A DNA stretch of 64,000 nt from Hypomesus transpacificus. Its lineage: Eukaryota > Chordata > Actinopteri > Osmeriformes > Osmeridae. The translations under genes were made by a program, and so were the position numbers. The notes below the pieces were generated by a model that saw only the letters and a program-made list of their open reading frames with translations, was not told the origin of the DNA and ran no database searches. Below are positions 49,801-62,905 of the stretch, piece after piece (position 1 is the first letter of the stretch; every line of letters begins with the position of its first letter). The DNA lies in assembly GCF_021917145.1 (NCBI RefSeq), contig NC_061082.1:11940237-12004236 (forward strand). Direction: 5' to 3'.

Positions 49801-52800
49801 AATAATGGCCTGCATATTTGTTTGTAGGCTGTGAATGTGGATTTGAGTATGTTCATTATTTGTGTGTAGGGAGTGGTGGGCGATTTTGATTTTCTCTGCT
49901 GGTTGGGAGCGTCCTGTTATTCTAAGCACTTGTTCTCGTTGGCATCCAACGTCTCCCCTCTGTTCTGAATAGGGGTGGGGGTAATCGTTTCACATTCGAA
50001 TCGCGCTTGGGTGTTCTAGCGTTTTTTACTTTATGTTTTAGGTTATTATTATTTTGTACCCCAAAAACATTTTTGGATTAAAAATCGTGAATCGATTTTT
50101 TATGGATTTGTGACCTCAAGAATCAATTCGAATCGTGAGGTACCAAAAGATTCCCAGCCCTATTTCTCCATATATCCATTTGGATAATGTGTTCTCTAGT
50201 TCTCCACTATTATTCATTCAGGCTCTCTGGAGATGGGGGAATTCCCACAGCAGTGGTGTCTGATATAGTAGGCCCCATTCACTTAAAACGTGTTTGATGT
50301 GCGTGCCTATGACGATAGCATGTTTCTGTGTGTGAAAGAGGAAGTAGAGTTAGAAAAGGGGGGCATTATGGTCCATGCATAGCCAGCCATCTGACTGAGT
50401 CATCACGTATGGCCAGATCTGTCCCTGGTGTCATTAGGGAAGTGTTATCCCTGTGAGCAAATGGTGAATTAGCTGCCAAATATTAGGAACTATTCAGCTT
50501 GGATGAATGAGGTCAAACCTGTATGCAATTTCTGTTTTTTCCTACTGCAGTCCTAAGCCCAAGACGGACGTCATGGTACGCTCGCCACCCGTCATGTCTC
50601 CCTCCCAACTGGACTCCAAACTGCCCAATCAGGGAAAGCCGGGGAGCACCGGCAGCCAATCCCAGGCCTCTCCCTGTGACTCCAAAACCCTTGTCAACAA
50701 GGGGGGCAACCTGGCCTTGAAGAATGGCCAGGGCCTGGCCTCCGGCCAGGGGTTGAAGGTCAAGGTGAAGAGAGAAAGGAGCACGTCGGTGGAGTCCTAC
50801 GAGCAACCTGAGACTGGTGCCCCGACTGCAGACGACAAAGGTGAGACAGCTGACAGAGTCAGATCCTACACCGTACCCCCTTACAGACGCCCAGGTGAAA
50901 CGGCAGAATGGAAGTGCTAGTTTTGGGAGTGGGAGTGAGGCACTCACTAAAATATCAGTGGACACGTAGATGAGTCATTAGAAATAAGAGGGTGCATCAC
51001 ACATCACACTGACCTCTCTCGTGTGTGTGTTTGTGTTCCAGACAGCAGCAGGGTGAAGAGGATGTGTGTGGCTGAGAGGAGGCAGCCCTACAGCGGTGCA
51101 GACTGGTGCTCTGGTGGAGAGAGTGATGAGGATGACAAAGGATTCTTCAGTAAGTCTGCTGGCATGAGTTGTGGAATCGGAAGTATTAGTGATGGCAGTA
51201 TTGGCAGCGGTAGTAGAAGTATAGTTCTAGCTATAGTAGGAAGTGTGTGTTAGATGCAAGCCTTCTACAACTACCTTATTAGTGGTTCATACAACCTGTT
51301 TTGGGATGTACCATGACATATACTACATAACCCTGTCCTGTTGAGCCTGTTATGGCCTCGTCTTCATTTTTTTTTTTCAATAATTAAGCATCAGTTTCAA
51401 CCATCTTCCTTTTCTTTCTTTCACAAGGTCAGATAAGTTAGTCACATAATAACTAATAGTGTAGAGTAAATATAAAACAACATTATTATGGAAATAATGT
51501 ACCAAGTTTTATTATTATTTTTCCACGGTTGGTCTCATCCAAAGGAGACCTAGATTTGTTCTCATTTCTAAAGATCACTTTTCGAGTTCTGTCGTAATTT
51601 AAAGAAAAATCAGCTGACTAGATATGAATAATTGACATGTCGTGTCACCTCTTCCCACATCCAGACTGTAACTCCAGTGATGTGAAGCCCCAGGACTCCA
51701 TGTCCCACAATACCTCCAACGCCGGGCTGAGCCGTTCTTCTACACCTTCCCACAATGCACTGGGAGGTGTGGGCCCCACCTCAGACCCAGTCGGCGGACC
51801 GAAGGGCGGGTCTAAAGTTGTCTACGTTTTTACCACAGAGATGGCAAACAAGTAAGGAGAGTACGCGTGACCGATCTATACTGCTTTTGTTATAGTAGTC
51901 TGACCTTTAATAGAGACGGATACAAACCAGTATTTCAGGCATGCACTGTCAATCTGAGATAAAACCATTAGAAACACATACACAAACACATACACATACA
52001 CACTTTGTATCTAAGGCTAATGGTTTGAAATGAAATCACTGACACTGATGTCAAAAGCTGGAATTGTTTCTTTTGCCTGGAGCTGTGTCTTTGATCTTTA
52101 CTTTTTTGTTTGTCAATGTTTATGTTTATCTGCTGGATCTTGACCCTCGTTCTACCTTCTGGTTCTGTTCCCAGCTATGCATGCGGTCTGTGCAGCATGT
52201 ATACAAGTGACAGTGCAGTGGGAAAGTGTGTGTCAGTGTGTAGCCTGCAGTTGGCTCAGATTAGCACTGTTGGGAATTAGAGATCAAAGTTCTGGATGTT
52301 TAGTGGGAGGTGTGTGGGTGAAAAGTTGTTTGTGTGTCAAATTGTTTGTTTAGTCTGTTGACCTTGGCATTTCCTTCATGCTCTTTAGTCTAATACGCGT
52401 TCTACTTGCTCACACAAACAAATGCACACGTACGACCCAAGCTGTCCAATGACTGATGTGAGACTCTCTGCTCTGTGGTCCTCAGGGCAGCTGATGCAGT
52501 TCTTACTGGCCACACAGAAAATATCATCACCTTCCACATGAAGAACATCTCCAACAGCAAAGACAAGGCACATCTCCTCCTGGTAACCACACACACATTC
52601 ACAGGGATAGAAATGATATTAATATTATAAGACATCCTTCCCATTTGCATTCCATTACTCATCTCTCACTGGTTGTTTCAGAACAACCAGCCAGGAGGAC
52701 CCCTGCGTAACGACTCCAAGCCCCCACAGCAGCCCTCATCTCACCCCCAGGACCAGAACCACCAATCTGGGTCCAAACCATCTTTACCTGGCCTGTCTGA

Positions 52801-55800
52801 GCCACCTCCATCCCAGCCTTCCACCCAGGGGGGCCCACCCGGTGGCCTTGCCCAGGATGGGGCCTCCTCAGCGGGCTTGGACCCCAAGAGCCTTCCTGGC
52901 AGCAGCCCCAGCAACCATTCAGCTCCAAATGAGCAACCTCCAGTCAACCAGTCCGAGCCAGGCCACAACCAGCCCCAGGGAGGGGAGGTAGGCCAGATGG
53001 GGGGGCCTGGTGTGGCAGGTCTGACCCCCCAGCAGCAGCAGCAGCAGCAGCTGGCTCAAGAGCTTCTGAACATGGAGGCCAACACGGAGGGTCTGTCCCA
53101 GGAGCAGTTGGAGCACCGCCAGCGCTCCCTCCAAACCCTAAGAGACATCCAGCGTATGCTCTTCCCTGATGACCGAGATGCCCCTCCACCCGGGCCCCCA
53201 CAGCCCCACGGTGGACCCCACGAGGGCATGTCTGAGGGTGGGCAGCGCAGGCCGGAGCAGGGCCCTCTCCAGGCCATGATGGCACAGTCCCAGAGCCTGG
53301 GACCGCCAAGTGGGGGTGGGGGGCCTCGATCCCAAGGACCACCCTTTGGGCCCCCACACGGGCCAAGAGACATGCCCCCCTTCCCCCAGGATGAAATGGG
53401 CCCCCACATGGGCGGTCCAGGGGGATGCGTGGATGGCGACCAGATGACCCCAGAGCAGGTGACTTAATGCACTCAATTAAGTTTAGCATTTTGTTTTCTG
53501 TACAATTTGACACATCATTTGTTATTAGAGAGAAACCTATTGTTATTGCTAGTATTATTATTATTATTATTATTATTATTCTCCTTTAAACTGGTCAACT
53601 AGCACTGCACAATTCTGGATAAAATGAGAATCACAATACAGATTACCCTGCTATAGAAGGAAACACAACAAAAAATATTATTGTGCCCTGACTAGCACAT
53701 CAACTTTGGACAGCTGAAAGGGAACATTCCGGTTGTCAGCTTAACTAGTGCAGTGCCCGTTGGCGGCACATGCTAGTGCAGTCGGCTGTCGCAAGGTCCA
53801 TGGCTCCAACGCTTGGTGCAGTTCAACATGTTAGTTGGTGGCTTGTGAGATTCATGGCTTCATCGCTTACGTGCAGATCAACGCAGCCATATTTATTTTA
53901 TTGCATATTGCAGTTTCTGGAGACCTATAAGGTGATTATTTAAATGTGTGGCATTAAGCGGTGCTGCTACTATAGCAAAGCACTGCTTTCAATGTGCATG
54001 ATTTTGACTTTCATTGTCTTGTCTGAATCCCAAAAACATCTACATCACAAGATGTGAACCTTTTTGTATGGGCACAGCGTGGTTGGTGAGAATCCTAATT
54101 TCATTCTCAACACCATCAGCGGGGGGGTTTCTTCTGGATTCATTTTGTCGTTTTCATTTGTCCTTTCACAACTTATCTCTCACTTTATTCGTTGATGTCT
54201 CTCACTCGTTCTGTGGTTTATTTTCTTTCCTGTCTGTTTATGTTCTGCATCATGCGGTGTAATGCTGCATTGTCATTGGTTGAAGATTCTCCCATAGGTG
54301 GCGCTACAGGCCACTCCCCAATTCAAAGTGAAGGCATTTCCATTACATTTGTCAGAAACTTGCCTATATGCCTCATTTCTCCTGAGGAACAAAAAAGCCT
54401 CAAGGAGTCATAATGTCCGCCATCTTGGATTTTTCTACAGAGCAAAATGTGGGCGCTGAAACTATCCAATGTCCCATTGGTTTGAAAGTTGATACACGTG
54501 TGTCACTAGAGTTAGCAAAAAGCCATGGCACGTATTTTATGTGTCCATATATAAATGCCACATTGACCTATGGACTTATCTGCAAGTAGTGCAAATTTGC
54601 AAATCCAAATCTCAGGTGCTCCATTGTGATGCGCACTCCAAATTTTCACTGACACTTGGCCCTTGACACGCGCCAGCTTGAAGCCCACACACACATTCAA
54701 ATCTTTCCAGGGGCGGGTGGGCTCACTGTCTGTTCTGTGGCAAAATAGGCCAAAGCTAATGCTAATAGAGTGCTAATGCTAATAAAGCGAAGTCATCTTT
54801 TCCTTAACCATGAAGCTCAATCAATAAAAAACAGTTTGGTACATTCGTATCTACTTTGGCTCACTGAAACTAGAGGCCCACAGGTGGTGTTACAGGCTAC
54901 TCCCCAGTTCATGCCAAAGTGATGACATTTCCACCCCATGTGTCTAAAACGTCTGGAACTGAGTACACACTGATTGCTCTTGGAGGAAACCATTTTTTAA
55001 AGATCCCCAAATATCTGCATGACATATTTTTCTTTTAGCCATTTGTGGAAAAATAACAAAGATGTAGATAAAATCACGTTTGATCCAACTGTCCTGACAT
55101 GTTGTAAATGTGCCATGTTAATTATCAAATTGTCCACAACGTAGTGGAATATAGTTTGCAGCTATAGTGGATATTTTATTTAAATGTGAATATTGTACTA
55201 TTGTGATCAAACCTTACCTGCACATGTTTGTATTCTTGTGTATTTATTAGTATTTTCTTTATGATTTTCCTTTTCTGGCCCAGGTGGCGTGGCTGAAGCT
55301 GCAACAGGAATTCTACGAGGAGAAGAAGAGAAAACAAGAAATGCAGCACCGGCCACTTCCTCCAGACATGATGATGCACCCCCATGGGCCACGTGGCATG
55401 ATGCGTGGGCCACCCCCACCCTACCAGATGGGCCCTGGGGAGATGTGGGGGGGTCCTGGGGGCGGGCCCCCAGAGCATTACCAGGAGCGTATGGGGATGG
55501 GCCCCGGTCCTAGGGGCATGCCCTCCCACATGCAGAGAATGCCAGGCTTTCCTCAGGGTATGATGAACCCAGAGATGGAGGGTCCCCCCAGGCCAGGCAT
55601 GGGCTGGCCGGATGATATGCCCCCTAGGATGGGTGATGGCAGGGGCTTCCCTGGAGGGCCAGGAGGGATGTTCGGTGGCCCTGGGGGGCGAGGGGAGCGC
55701 TTCCCCAATCCCCAGTCCGTCCAGGAAGCGATGTTCCACCAAGGCATGGCTGCAGAGAAGGGACTACCTCCTGGAATGATGATGGACATGCAAAGAATGA

Positions 55801-58734
55801 TGGGGCACCAAAGAGGTAGCATGGAGCCTGGCAACGGGATGGGTATGTTTCCTAGAATGCCTGGCGAAGGTCCTATGAGCCCCTCCTCCCGCTTGGGGCC
55901 CATGGGTGGCAGAGACATGGGGCCTGAGTTTGGCATGGGCCCTGGACCTGGACCCCACATGCACCCCTCTAAGCTCCGCGAGTCAGCCATGAACATGAGC
56001 CCAGAGGAGATCATGAGGATGAGAGCAGGTGGAGGGCCTCCCATGGAGAACATGGGGCCCCAGGGCCGGCCCATGCAGGGACCCCACTTCTCCGAGCAGG
56101 CCCAGCCAGGTGACTTCCCCCTGGGGCCTGGTCGGCCCTTTCCCGGAGGTCCTGTTGGAGGTATGAGAGGCATGCATGGAGAGCAGGCCTTTGGTCTCGA
56201 GCACCGTCCCACCCCAACCGGGGGTAACGGCCGCCACAACCACTTGCCCCCAGCCTCTGGGCCTCCACAGGGCCAGAGAGGCCGCAAACCTGCTGACCTC
56301 AATGTCCAGGCAGGGGGTGGCAATTCCCCCAGTGTCAACCCCCTCAAGTCTCCACCTCTGAGGCAGGTCCAGTCCCCCATGATGGGTTCCCCCTCTGGGA
56401 ACCTCAAGTCCCCCCAGACCCCCTCCCAACTGGCTGGCATGCTCTCCGGCCCCCCAGGTCCTAACGCCCCTCCGGCTCCGGCCAACTCCGCTCCCATGAA
56501 GTCCCCTCACTCAATGATGGGGTCTGCAGGGGCCTCCCCAGTCCACATGAGGTCTCCCTCTCTTCCCAACCCCTCCCCAGGGTGGGCCTCCTCCCCTAAA
56601 CCCCCCATGCAAAGTCCAGGAGTGCCCCCACAGCCTGGGAAACCCCCCCTCAGCATGACCTCCCCAAACATGATGGGCAACATGGACCAAGGTACATTAA
56701 CACTCTTTCTCTTATTACTCTCTTATTACTTCTGTTCTCTCTATAGTTTTTCCTTATTCAATCATGATTCTTTGATTAAACCTTTCATGTTTTTCTTTTT
56801 TCAATCTACTGTTTGTTTTCATAGAAAAAGGGGCAACATTTGAAACCATAGCTATACTAGCTTCCTACTACATGACTGGTAGAAAATTACGTAACTGCTT
56901 ATATGTCTGTTTAAATTACTGGTATAATCAATGGTATACCATCTGTAGCTGGGGCAGGATTTGATTTTATGAATAAGACAATGTATCAAGTCAGAGCCTC
57001 ATTCATGCCTACGAACACTCATCTCATCTTCACTTCAAAAATAGAAATCATTGGATTGTAGCTCATTGGCACCTCCTTGTGGTAGTACACTAGAACTGCT
57101 CAGTGTTGCACTTACATTAACCTCCTTATTGACCTGATGGCTGTTTGTAGGATGCTTGAGGTTGTGTACAAAGACATCATAAAGTTTCTCTTACATTCTA
57201 AATCAATATAAAAATCACATATTTGCCAAAGCAGATTTCAGTTTTGCTCTCAATCCCCCCCCTCCATTTGCTCTTTCTCCTCCTAGGGGGAAATGGCCCC
57301 CCGGCCCCACCCTCGTCAGGGGCCCCCTCTGGCCCCATGTCCCTCCCCGGCAGCGTCCCGTCCGGCAGTCCATACACCATCCCCCCCGAGCCCACGCTTT
57401 CTCAGAATCCGCTCTCTATCATGATGTCACGCATGTCCAAGTTTGCCATGCCAAGCTCCACCCCCTTGTACCACGATGCCATCAAGACGGTGGCCAGCTC
57501 CGATGACGACTCACCTCCCGCTCGCTCTCCTAACCTCCCCTCCATGAACAACAACGGTAGGAGGTTTACACATGTGTCGCATCACACACAAACACACTGG
57601 TGACGCCATTCTGGTAAAGAAACCTTTTGATGGATGTATATGATTGCTGTCTAAGACTCCTCCACTGCTCTATTGTCCTCCCCTGTAGGTATGGTAATGA
57701 ACCATCACCAAGGTGGCCCTCGCATGATGGGCCCCGGTTCTTCTGGACCCATGGCGGCCCTCAGCCCACTGGGCATGACCCCCATGGGCTCCCAGCCCCT
57801 CTCCCATGGCATGCCCCCCCAGATGCCCTCCCCAAATGCCCCCAACATGGGCCCTGGCATGATGCCCCATGGCATGATGATGCCTCCCAACCCCCAGGAC
57901 CCGGGCATGAACAACCCCCAGATGATGCCCCAGGGAAGAATGGGCTACCCCCCTCACCGAGGGCAGGGCTACCCCCTTACCCAGTCCCCTTCCCAGCAAG
58001 GCCCATTCTCACCCCACAATGGCCCTGGACCACAGGGCTTTCCTGGTCACCCCATGGGCTTTCAGGGGGAGGGCGGCCCTATGGGGAGCCGAATGGGAAA
58101 CATGGCTCATGGCGGGGGGGTAGATGGGGGAATGTGCAAGCCCAACACCCCTGGTGGGCCCGAGTTCAACAACATGCAGGGAGGATTCAGCGATGCGGAT
58201 CTCCATGAAGTGATGCGCCCCGGGGCGTCGGGCATCCCTGAGTTCGATCTGTCCAGGATCATCCCGTCTGAGAAGCCCAGTCAGACACTCTCCTACTTCC
58301 CCCGTGGGGGAGGGGGAGACAACCCAGGTGGCAAGCCCCCACATCCCTCTGGCTTCCCCATGCAAGGCATGATGGGTGATGGCCCCCCAAGGATGGGTAT
58401 ACCCATGCAGGGGATGGGGGGCATGCAAGGCGGGCCAGGTGGGGGCATGGGCCCCCAAGATATGCCCATGGGTAACCCTGGCCACAACAACATGAGGCCC
58501 CCAGGGTTCATGGGCCAGGGCATGATGGGCCCCCAGCACCGGATGATGGGGCCTGGGGGTATGATGCAGGGCAGACAGATGCCCCACCCCGGCCCGGGGG
58601 GGTCCCCTAACATGATGATGTCACTGCAAGGCATGGGTGGCCCCCCCCAGCAGACAATGATGATGGGGGGCCAGATGAGGCCGCGAGGCATGGACATGGA
58701 CATGGGCTTCAGTCCCGGGCCTGGAATGTTCTAA
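46806..58734 (+). CDS. bcl9: BCL9, Wnt/beta-catenin transcriptional co-activator scaffold
   Basis: Nine coding exons join in frame to 1491 aa (human 1426): 46806-47098, 50551-50840, 51042-51149, 51665-51851, 52486-52582, 52682-53458, 55284-56691, 57287-57556, 57689-58734. HD1, which binds the Pygopus PHD finger, is at about 280-318 (KVVYVFTTEMANKAADAVL). HD2, the helix that binds beta-catenin, is at about 462-489 (LSQEQLEHRQRSLQTLRDIQ, then RMLFPDD). A third conserved block spans exons 6-7 (TPEQVAWLKLQQEFYEEK). Exon 8 holds the conserved block NPLSIMMSRMSKFAMPSS, and exon 9 holds IPEFDLSRIIPSEKPSQTL near residue 1325. HD1 follows the BCL9 rather than the BCL9L pattern. The rest is Pro/Gly/Met-rich and disordered, with a 7-Gln run just before HD2. 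The ATG opens an Ala/Lys-rich lead before MHANRLKNSPSANTQ, which corresponds to the mammalian start, so a downstream start is possible. Confidence 0.97.
47098..50550 (+). other. bcl9 intron 1 (3.45 kb)
   Basis: No exon was supported inside. Minus-strand open frames at 47705-48145, 48185-48379 and 48704-48946 have no family I recognise. A hAT-like repeat lies at 49970-50162. Confidence 0.6.
49970..50162. mobile_element. hAT-like non-autonomous repeat (TAGGGGTGGG..CCCAGCCCTA)
   Basis: The ends TAGGGGTGGG and CCCAGCCCTA are near-inverted. The interior has ATTCGAATCG and GAATCGTGAGGTACC motifs of a common teleost repeat. No clean 8-bp duplication was seen. Confidence 0.6.
53459..55283 (+). other. 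bcl9 intron 6 with (ATT)n and diverged repeats
   Basis: An (ATT)n run occurs at about 53555-53580. A twice-repeated 30-bp motif lies at about 53805-53885, and a pair of diverged copies (GGTGGCGCTACAGGCCACTC / GGTGGTGTTACAGGCTACTC) at about 54297 and 54882. No exon was seen. Confidence 0.55.
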
Positions 58735-60170
58735 CCCTGCCTCTACCTTGTATCTAGAATGTTCCACCACCGGTACACATGATAAGAAAAGTTTTGTTGA
58801 TATCGAAGTGGTGGTCGGTAAATGGACTCAAAATACAGGAAGTACAAATGTCCAGATGTTTATCTTTATGTGCGAGTAGAGGAGAGCTGTGGGGTGGAAC
58901 CTGTCCTATTGGAGACCAGGACTGACCCTGAGTGGAGGACGCTCGCCCAAAAGAACATTTCACTTTGACTTCATGAACAGAATGTATGGGATTGTTGTTC
59001 ATCAATTTCGCAAAAAGAAAACCGTTCTTATTTTTTTTTTGATTATCTGACGAGGATAGAGGAGGACTCAAAGAATCAAAGAAGAACACGTGTTTGCGGA
59101 GGAGATGCAAACAGTAGACGTTGACTTTTTTCCAAATCATAAAAAAAAAAATCTTCCGATTTGTCCTGAAAATGGAACACCAGTATGGAATAAAAAAGAC
59201 AAAAAAATGTGCTTTGTGAAGACTTCAGTGGAACTCCATCTTGTCTTTTGGCTCCATCGTTTTTGACTGTTTCTGTACAGTACATACCTGTGTGTGTGTG
59301 TGTGTGTGTGTGTGGGTGTGTGTGTGTGAGAGTAAGAGACAATGTGGGTGTGTGTTTGGTATGTACGTCTGTATGTATAGGCATTCTATCAGTGACCTCT
59401 TAGCTCCTCTTACCCACCTTTCATTGGCGGGGGCGCCCCCTAAAATACTGTACTGTTTACTGTTGGTGGGCTACTCAAATTTTAGTCTATTTTAATTTCC
59501 TTTGTAACTCCAGTGTATAACAAACCAAACTATGACCTCATAAAGATGATAGTATTATTAAAAAAGCACAAACATGGATCATCTGCAGAAAGTGTCTTCT
59601 TTCTCCATTGTAAACGTTAGAGAACATCTCTGGCGTGAGTCTCCCCAGAGTCTCTCAGCACCATGGTAGTTAAAGGAGAAGGGCAGCACGTCATAGTGTT
59701 GCAAGTTCTTGGTGACCTGCCCCATGACGATGTTGATACTGCTGTTCTACTCAGATATGTGCTATCTGTGTGTTCTGCTTCCTTTTTATTTGATTTTTTT
59801 CCTCCTCCCCCCGTTCCCTCCCTCTCTCCACTTGTTGACTCTGGTAATGACCATTCCCATAGCAATAATGCCCAAACAAACAGGTGGACAGACAGACTGG
59901 GTGTGCTGGCTGGGTGCTGTGGTGAAGTGTACCTGCCAGGTGTCAGAGGTGTGCTAGTCTGGCTTGGTGTAACCATGGTAACAAGGCAGGTGTCCATGAT
60001 GAGGACTTTCTTTTGAAATGTGAACACTTGCTTCCTGCTTACCATCCGGACAACTTCCGGTCCCTCTTGTTGTGTACGCTTGTCATGTTTCTCCATCAGC
60101 TCTGCTGCATAATAGCCTTCCAGGGGCTTTGGCGGTGGACTACAAATAAAAGATATTGTTTTGGTATGTT
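58735..60170 (+). other. bcl9: bcl9 3' untranslated region
   Basis: Follows the stop. It includes a (TG)n run at about 59288-59315, an internal AATAAA near 59190 and a final AATAAA at 60145-60150, the likely polyadenylation signal. No coding signal. Confidence 0.6.
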
Positions 60171-62905
60171 ATTTGTCGTGTGTGCTACATAAAATACACC
60201 CAACATTTGAAGGCTCGTTTTCCAATGCTTTGGATCTGCTTTTCGTTCTGCAGCAACCTTCAACAATCCTAATCATTGTTCTACACCCTAACACCCCCTG
60301 GTGGCAAACCATGTTGCATGGGCGGTTCGCAACAAATATAAATCACGTCGCTGTCAATGGGCACTGCCCTAGCGTTTTCCTGTAGACACATCATTCACAA
60401 GATTCATTAAAGCTATACTGCATACAGATTGGATGTACAAGATAATGCACATTCTGTCTTACAAGAACTAGCAACCACTCACTTTGAATTATGTACCATG
60501 GGCACTAGTTTAAAACGACCACAACACATTGGAACTATGGATGTATCTTGAGTTTAAATGAGACAGCACTGTTGACCGACTCTTTTTATTTGTCTGCACC
60601 ACACCACAGCAAACTCAAATGAAGGTGATGAGGAAAATTACAAAACAAACCAGTGCGTATGATTGTTAATTACCAATAATATATTTATATGCACAACAAT
60701 AACTCCTTAAAGGCGGCACCTGCTCTCACTCACACACACCTCTTTCAAAAAACAAGGCCCTTTGAAAAGGCTAAAATAGCATGGGTAAACACTACAAACA
60801 CACATTCCCTTATATACACTAACCTTCTAATCCTTTTTTGGGTCAATTTTGAATTTGGTAAAAACTTGATATCCTTAATGGTTAATAAAGAAGTTGAAAT
60901 ATATATGTATAGATCAATTTCGACAATTTGTTCAACTCGTACATTTTTGTTACACAGTGTAACAAAAAAGAAATTGTGCAGGTGAGAGAGAATAGTGCTT
61001 CACTACACCTAAACACACACACAGTGGTGCTCCAAAATGCCTGATGGTTCTGAGTTGCCTATCCCACTCCCATGTCTTAAGGGATTTGAGGGTTCACTTT
61101 TGGGTGTCGCACTACGATGTCTATCTGGATTTCAAGATCAAACACTTTTCAGTGTGAGAAAATGTCACTGTTGTCAGGATTGTGAGGACGAGAATGTTGA
61201 CTAAAATAAAGGTGAGAAACTGATGACTAGAAAGAGTACAATCCTGATCATGGTGAAACCTTGTCTCTGATCAAGAGGAATAACCTGATGGTTTGCAACC
61301 TAAAAGAAACAAACATGTAAAAAAAAAAAAGACAATCTCAAAATTAACATTGAATGAACCCAGGGCACACCCTATTTGCCATAATGAATGTCACAGATAC
61401 AACATTTGCATTTGAACTGTTAATTTCATAAAACTATCTTGGAGATGACAAAAATGTTGTATAGTAGCAAATGGAAGGAACTGGATAAGACACACATGCA
61501 TACTTGGGGCAATTTTTGCTGGAGTGTCCAAAAATGAATCTACAGCGAGTTTATGGGATGCAGAGACAAGTCGTGCTATTGTTTCAAGCAACCATGCCGC
61601 TCGAAAACATGTATTTTCTCCAGTGTGATTCAATGTGATAAGGTCAACACACCATGAGCAATACAAGCTATCATCAGGGGTGTGTGGGACATTGGGTGTT
61701 GAGCTTGCTTTGTCTACAATCCTGGGCCTGAAGTCACAGTGGATGAACAACTGGTTTATTTATGAGGTTGTTGTCCCTTTAAACATACATACCTAGCCAG
61801 CAGGGGAAGTACAGCATAAAGGTATTGGTGGCATGTGATGCCAGAAGCAGCTATGCTTGGAACCTGTTGGTGTACTCATGAAAACCTGGTTCCCGAAAAG
61901 TGCCAAGGAATGCGTGTGGTTTTAGACATGGTCTCAAGGGGCACATTAGCTGTGACAACTTCTTCATGTAATATAACCTGGGATTTACTGAGAATAATTT
62001 TTTTTACCATGGTGGGAACAATGCAAAAAAATAAACATGAGCAAAAGACAGACGTCCCTTCACATACCACAACACTTGTCTCTTAACAACCCAAGAAGAA
62101 CAAGAATGTGGTAAGGATGAGTACTCATCACAAGGATGCTGAAGTCAACAACATCGAGGACAAGAAGCCATAATCCTGTATTATAATAAATTACAATTCG
62201 ATTAGATCAATTGTGTTTTGGAATAAAAACAAAAGGTATAATGCAAATAGAATTATTGTGGGATCAAATAAATAAATAGATAAAAGGGGAATTTGACTAT
62301 TTTAGATTACAAATAAGATAATAGAAAACACAGTATTGCGGATATTAATATGTGTATTATGCCTGAATTACCTGATTTATGCTAATAGACACATTGGTTC
62401 ATGAATATCATAGCTGCAGCCAGTTTCCAAACATAACAGGAAGGTTAAACACTGTCATTATAAAAACTATGTACATGAAGTGCTAGTTTCCCCCAAAAGA
62501 GAGCTTGATATGAAGGTGGTACAGTCAGTCATTTAGATTGGCTTTGAGCTATGTTTCTCGTCAACAGTTTAAGAATGAGATGTGCTTGTGATTTACAATA
62601 CATCTGTTGATTTTTAAGTGTCTTCACTTTAAATCTTCACCTTCCTAATGTATGACCACCATTGCAGCTCATTTTGTTCAGACAAAAAATAAGAATCGCA
62701 ACTGTCCCAGAATGAAGTATGGGCAGATTAGTGTTAAGACCATACCATCATTTAAAAGCTTACTGAATGAGTATGTGAATGGTTAGCTGTCTGAAGCATG
62801 GTTTGCTCGATTGGCTGAAACCAAGGCAGTTTGCTAGGTGTGAGAGAGGGGGTTTGAGTTAAGCTGCGAGTGGTGGTCAGAGAAAAGGGTATTAAAGGTA
62901 AGGGC
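60171..62905. other. Intergenic region between bcl9 and acp6 ends
   Basis: AT-rich with no supported gene. It is expected to contain the acp6 3' UTR, which reads leftwards from 62905. No repeat family was recognised. Confidence 0.5.

Noticed and set aside
55553..56510. 314-aa and 175-aa minus-strand frames
   Set aside because: Shadows of the Pro/Gly/Met-rich bcl9 exon 7, whose plus-strand frame matches BCL9.
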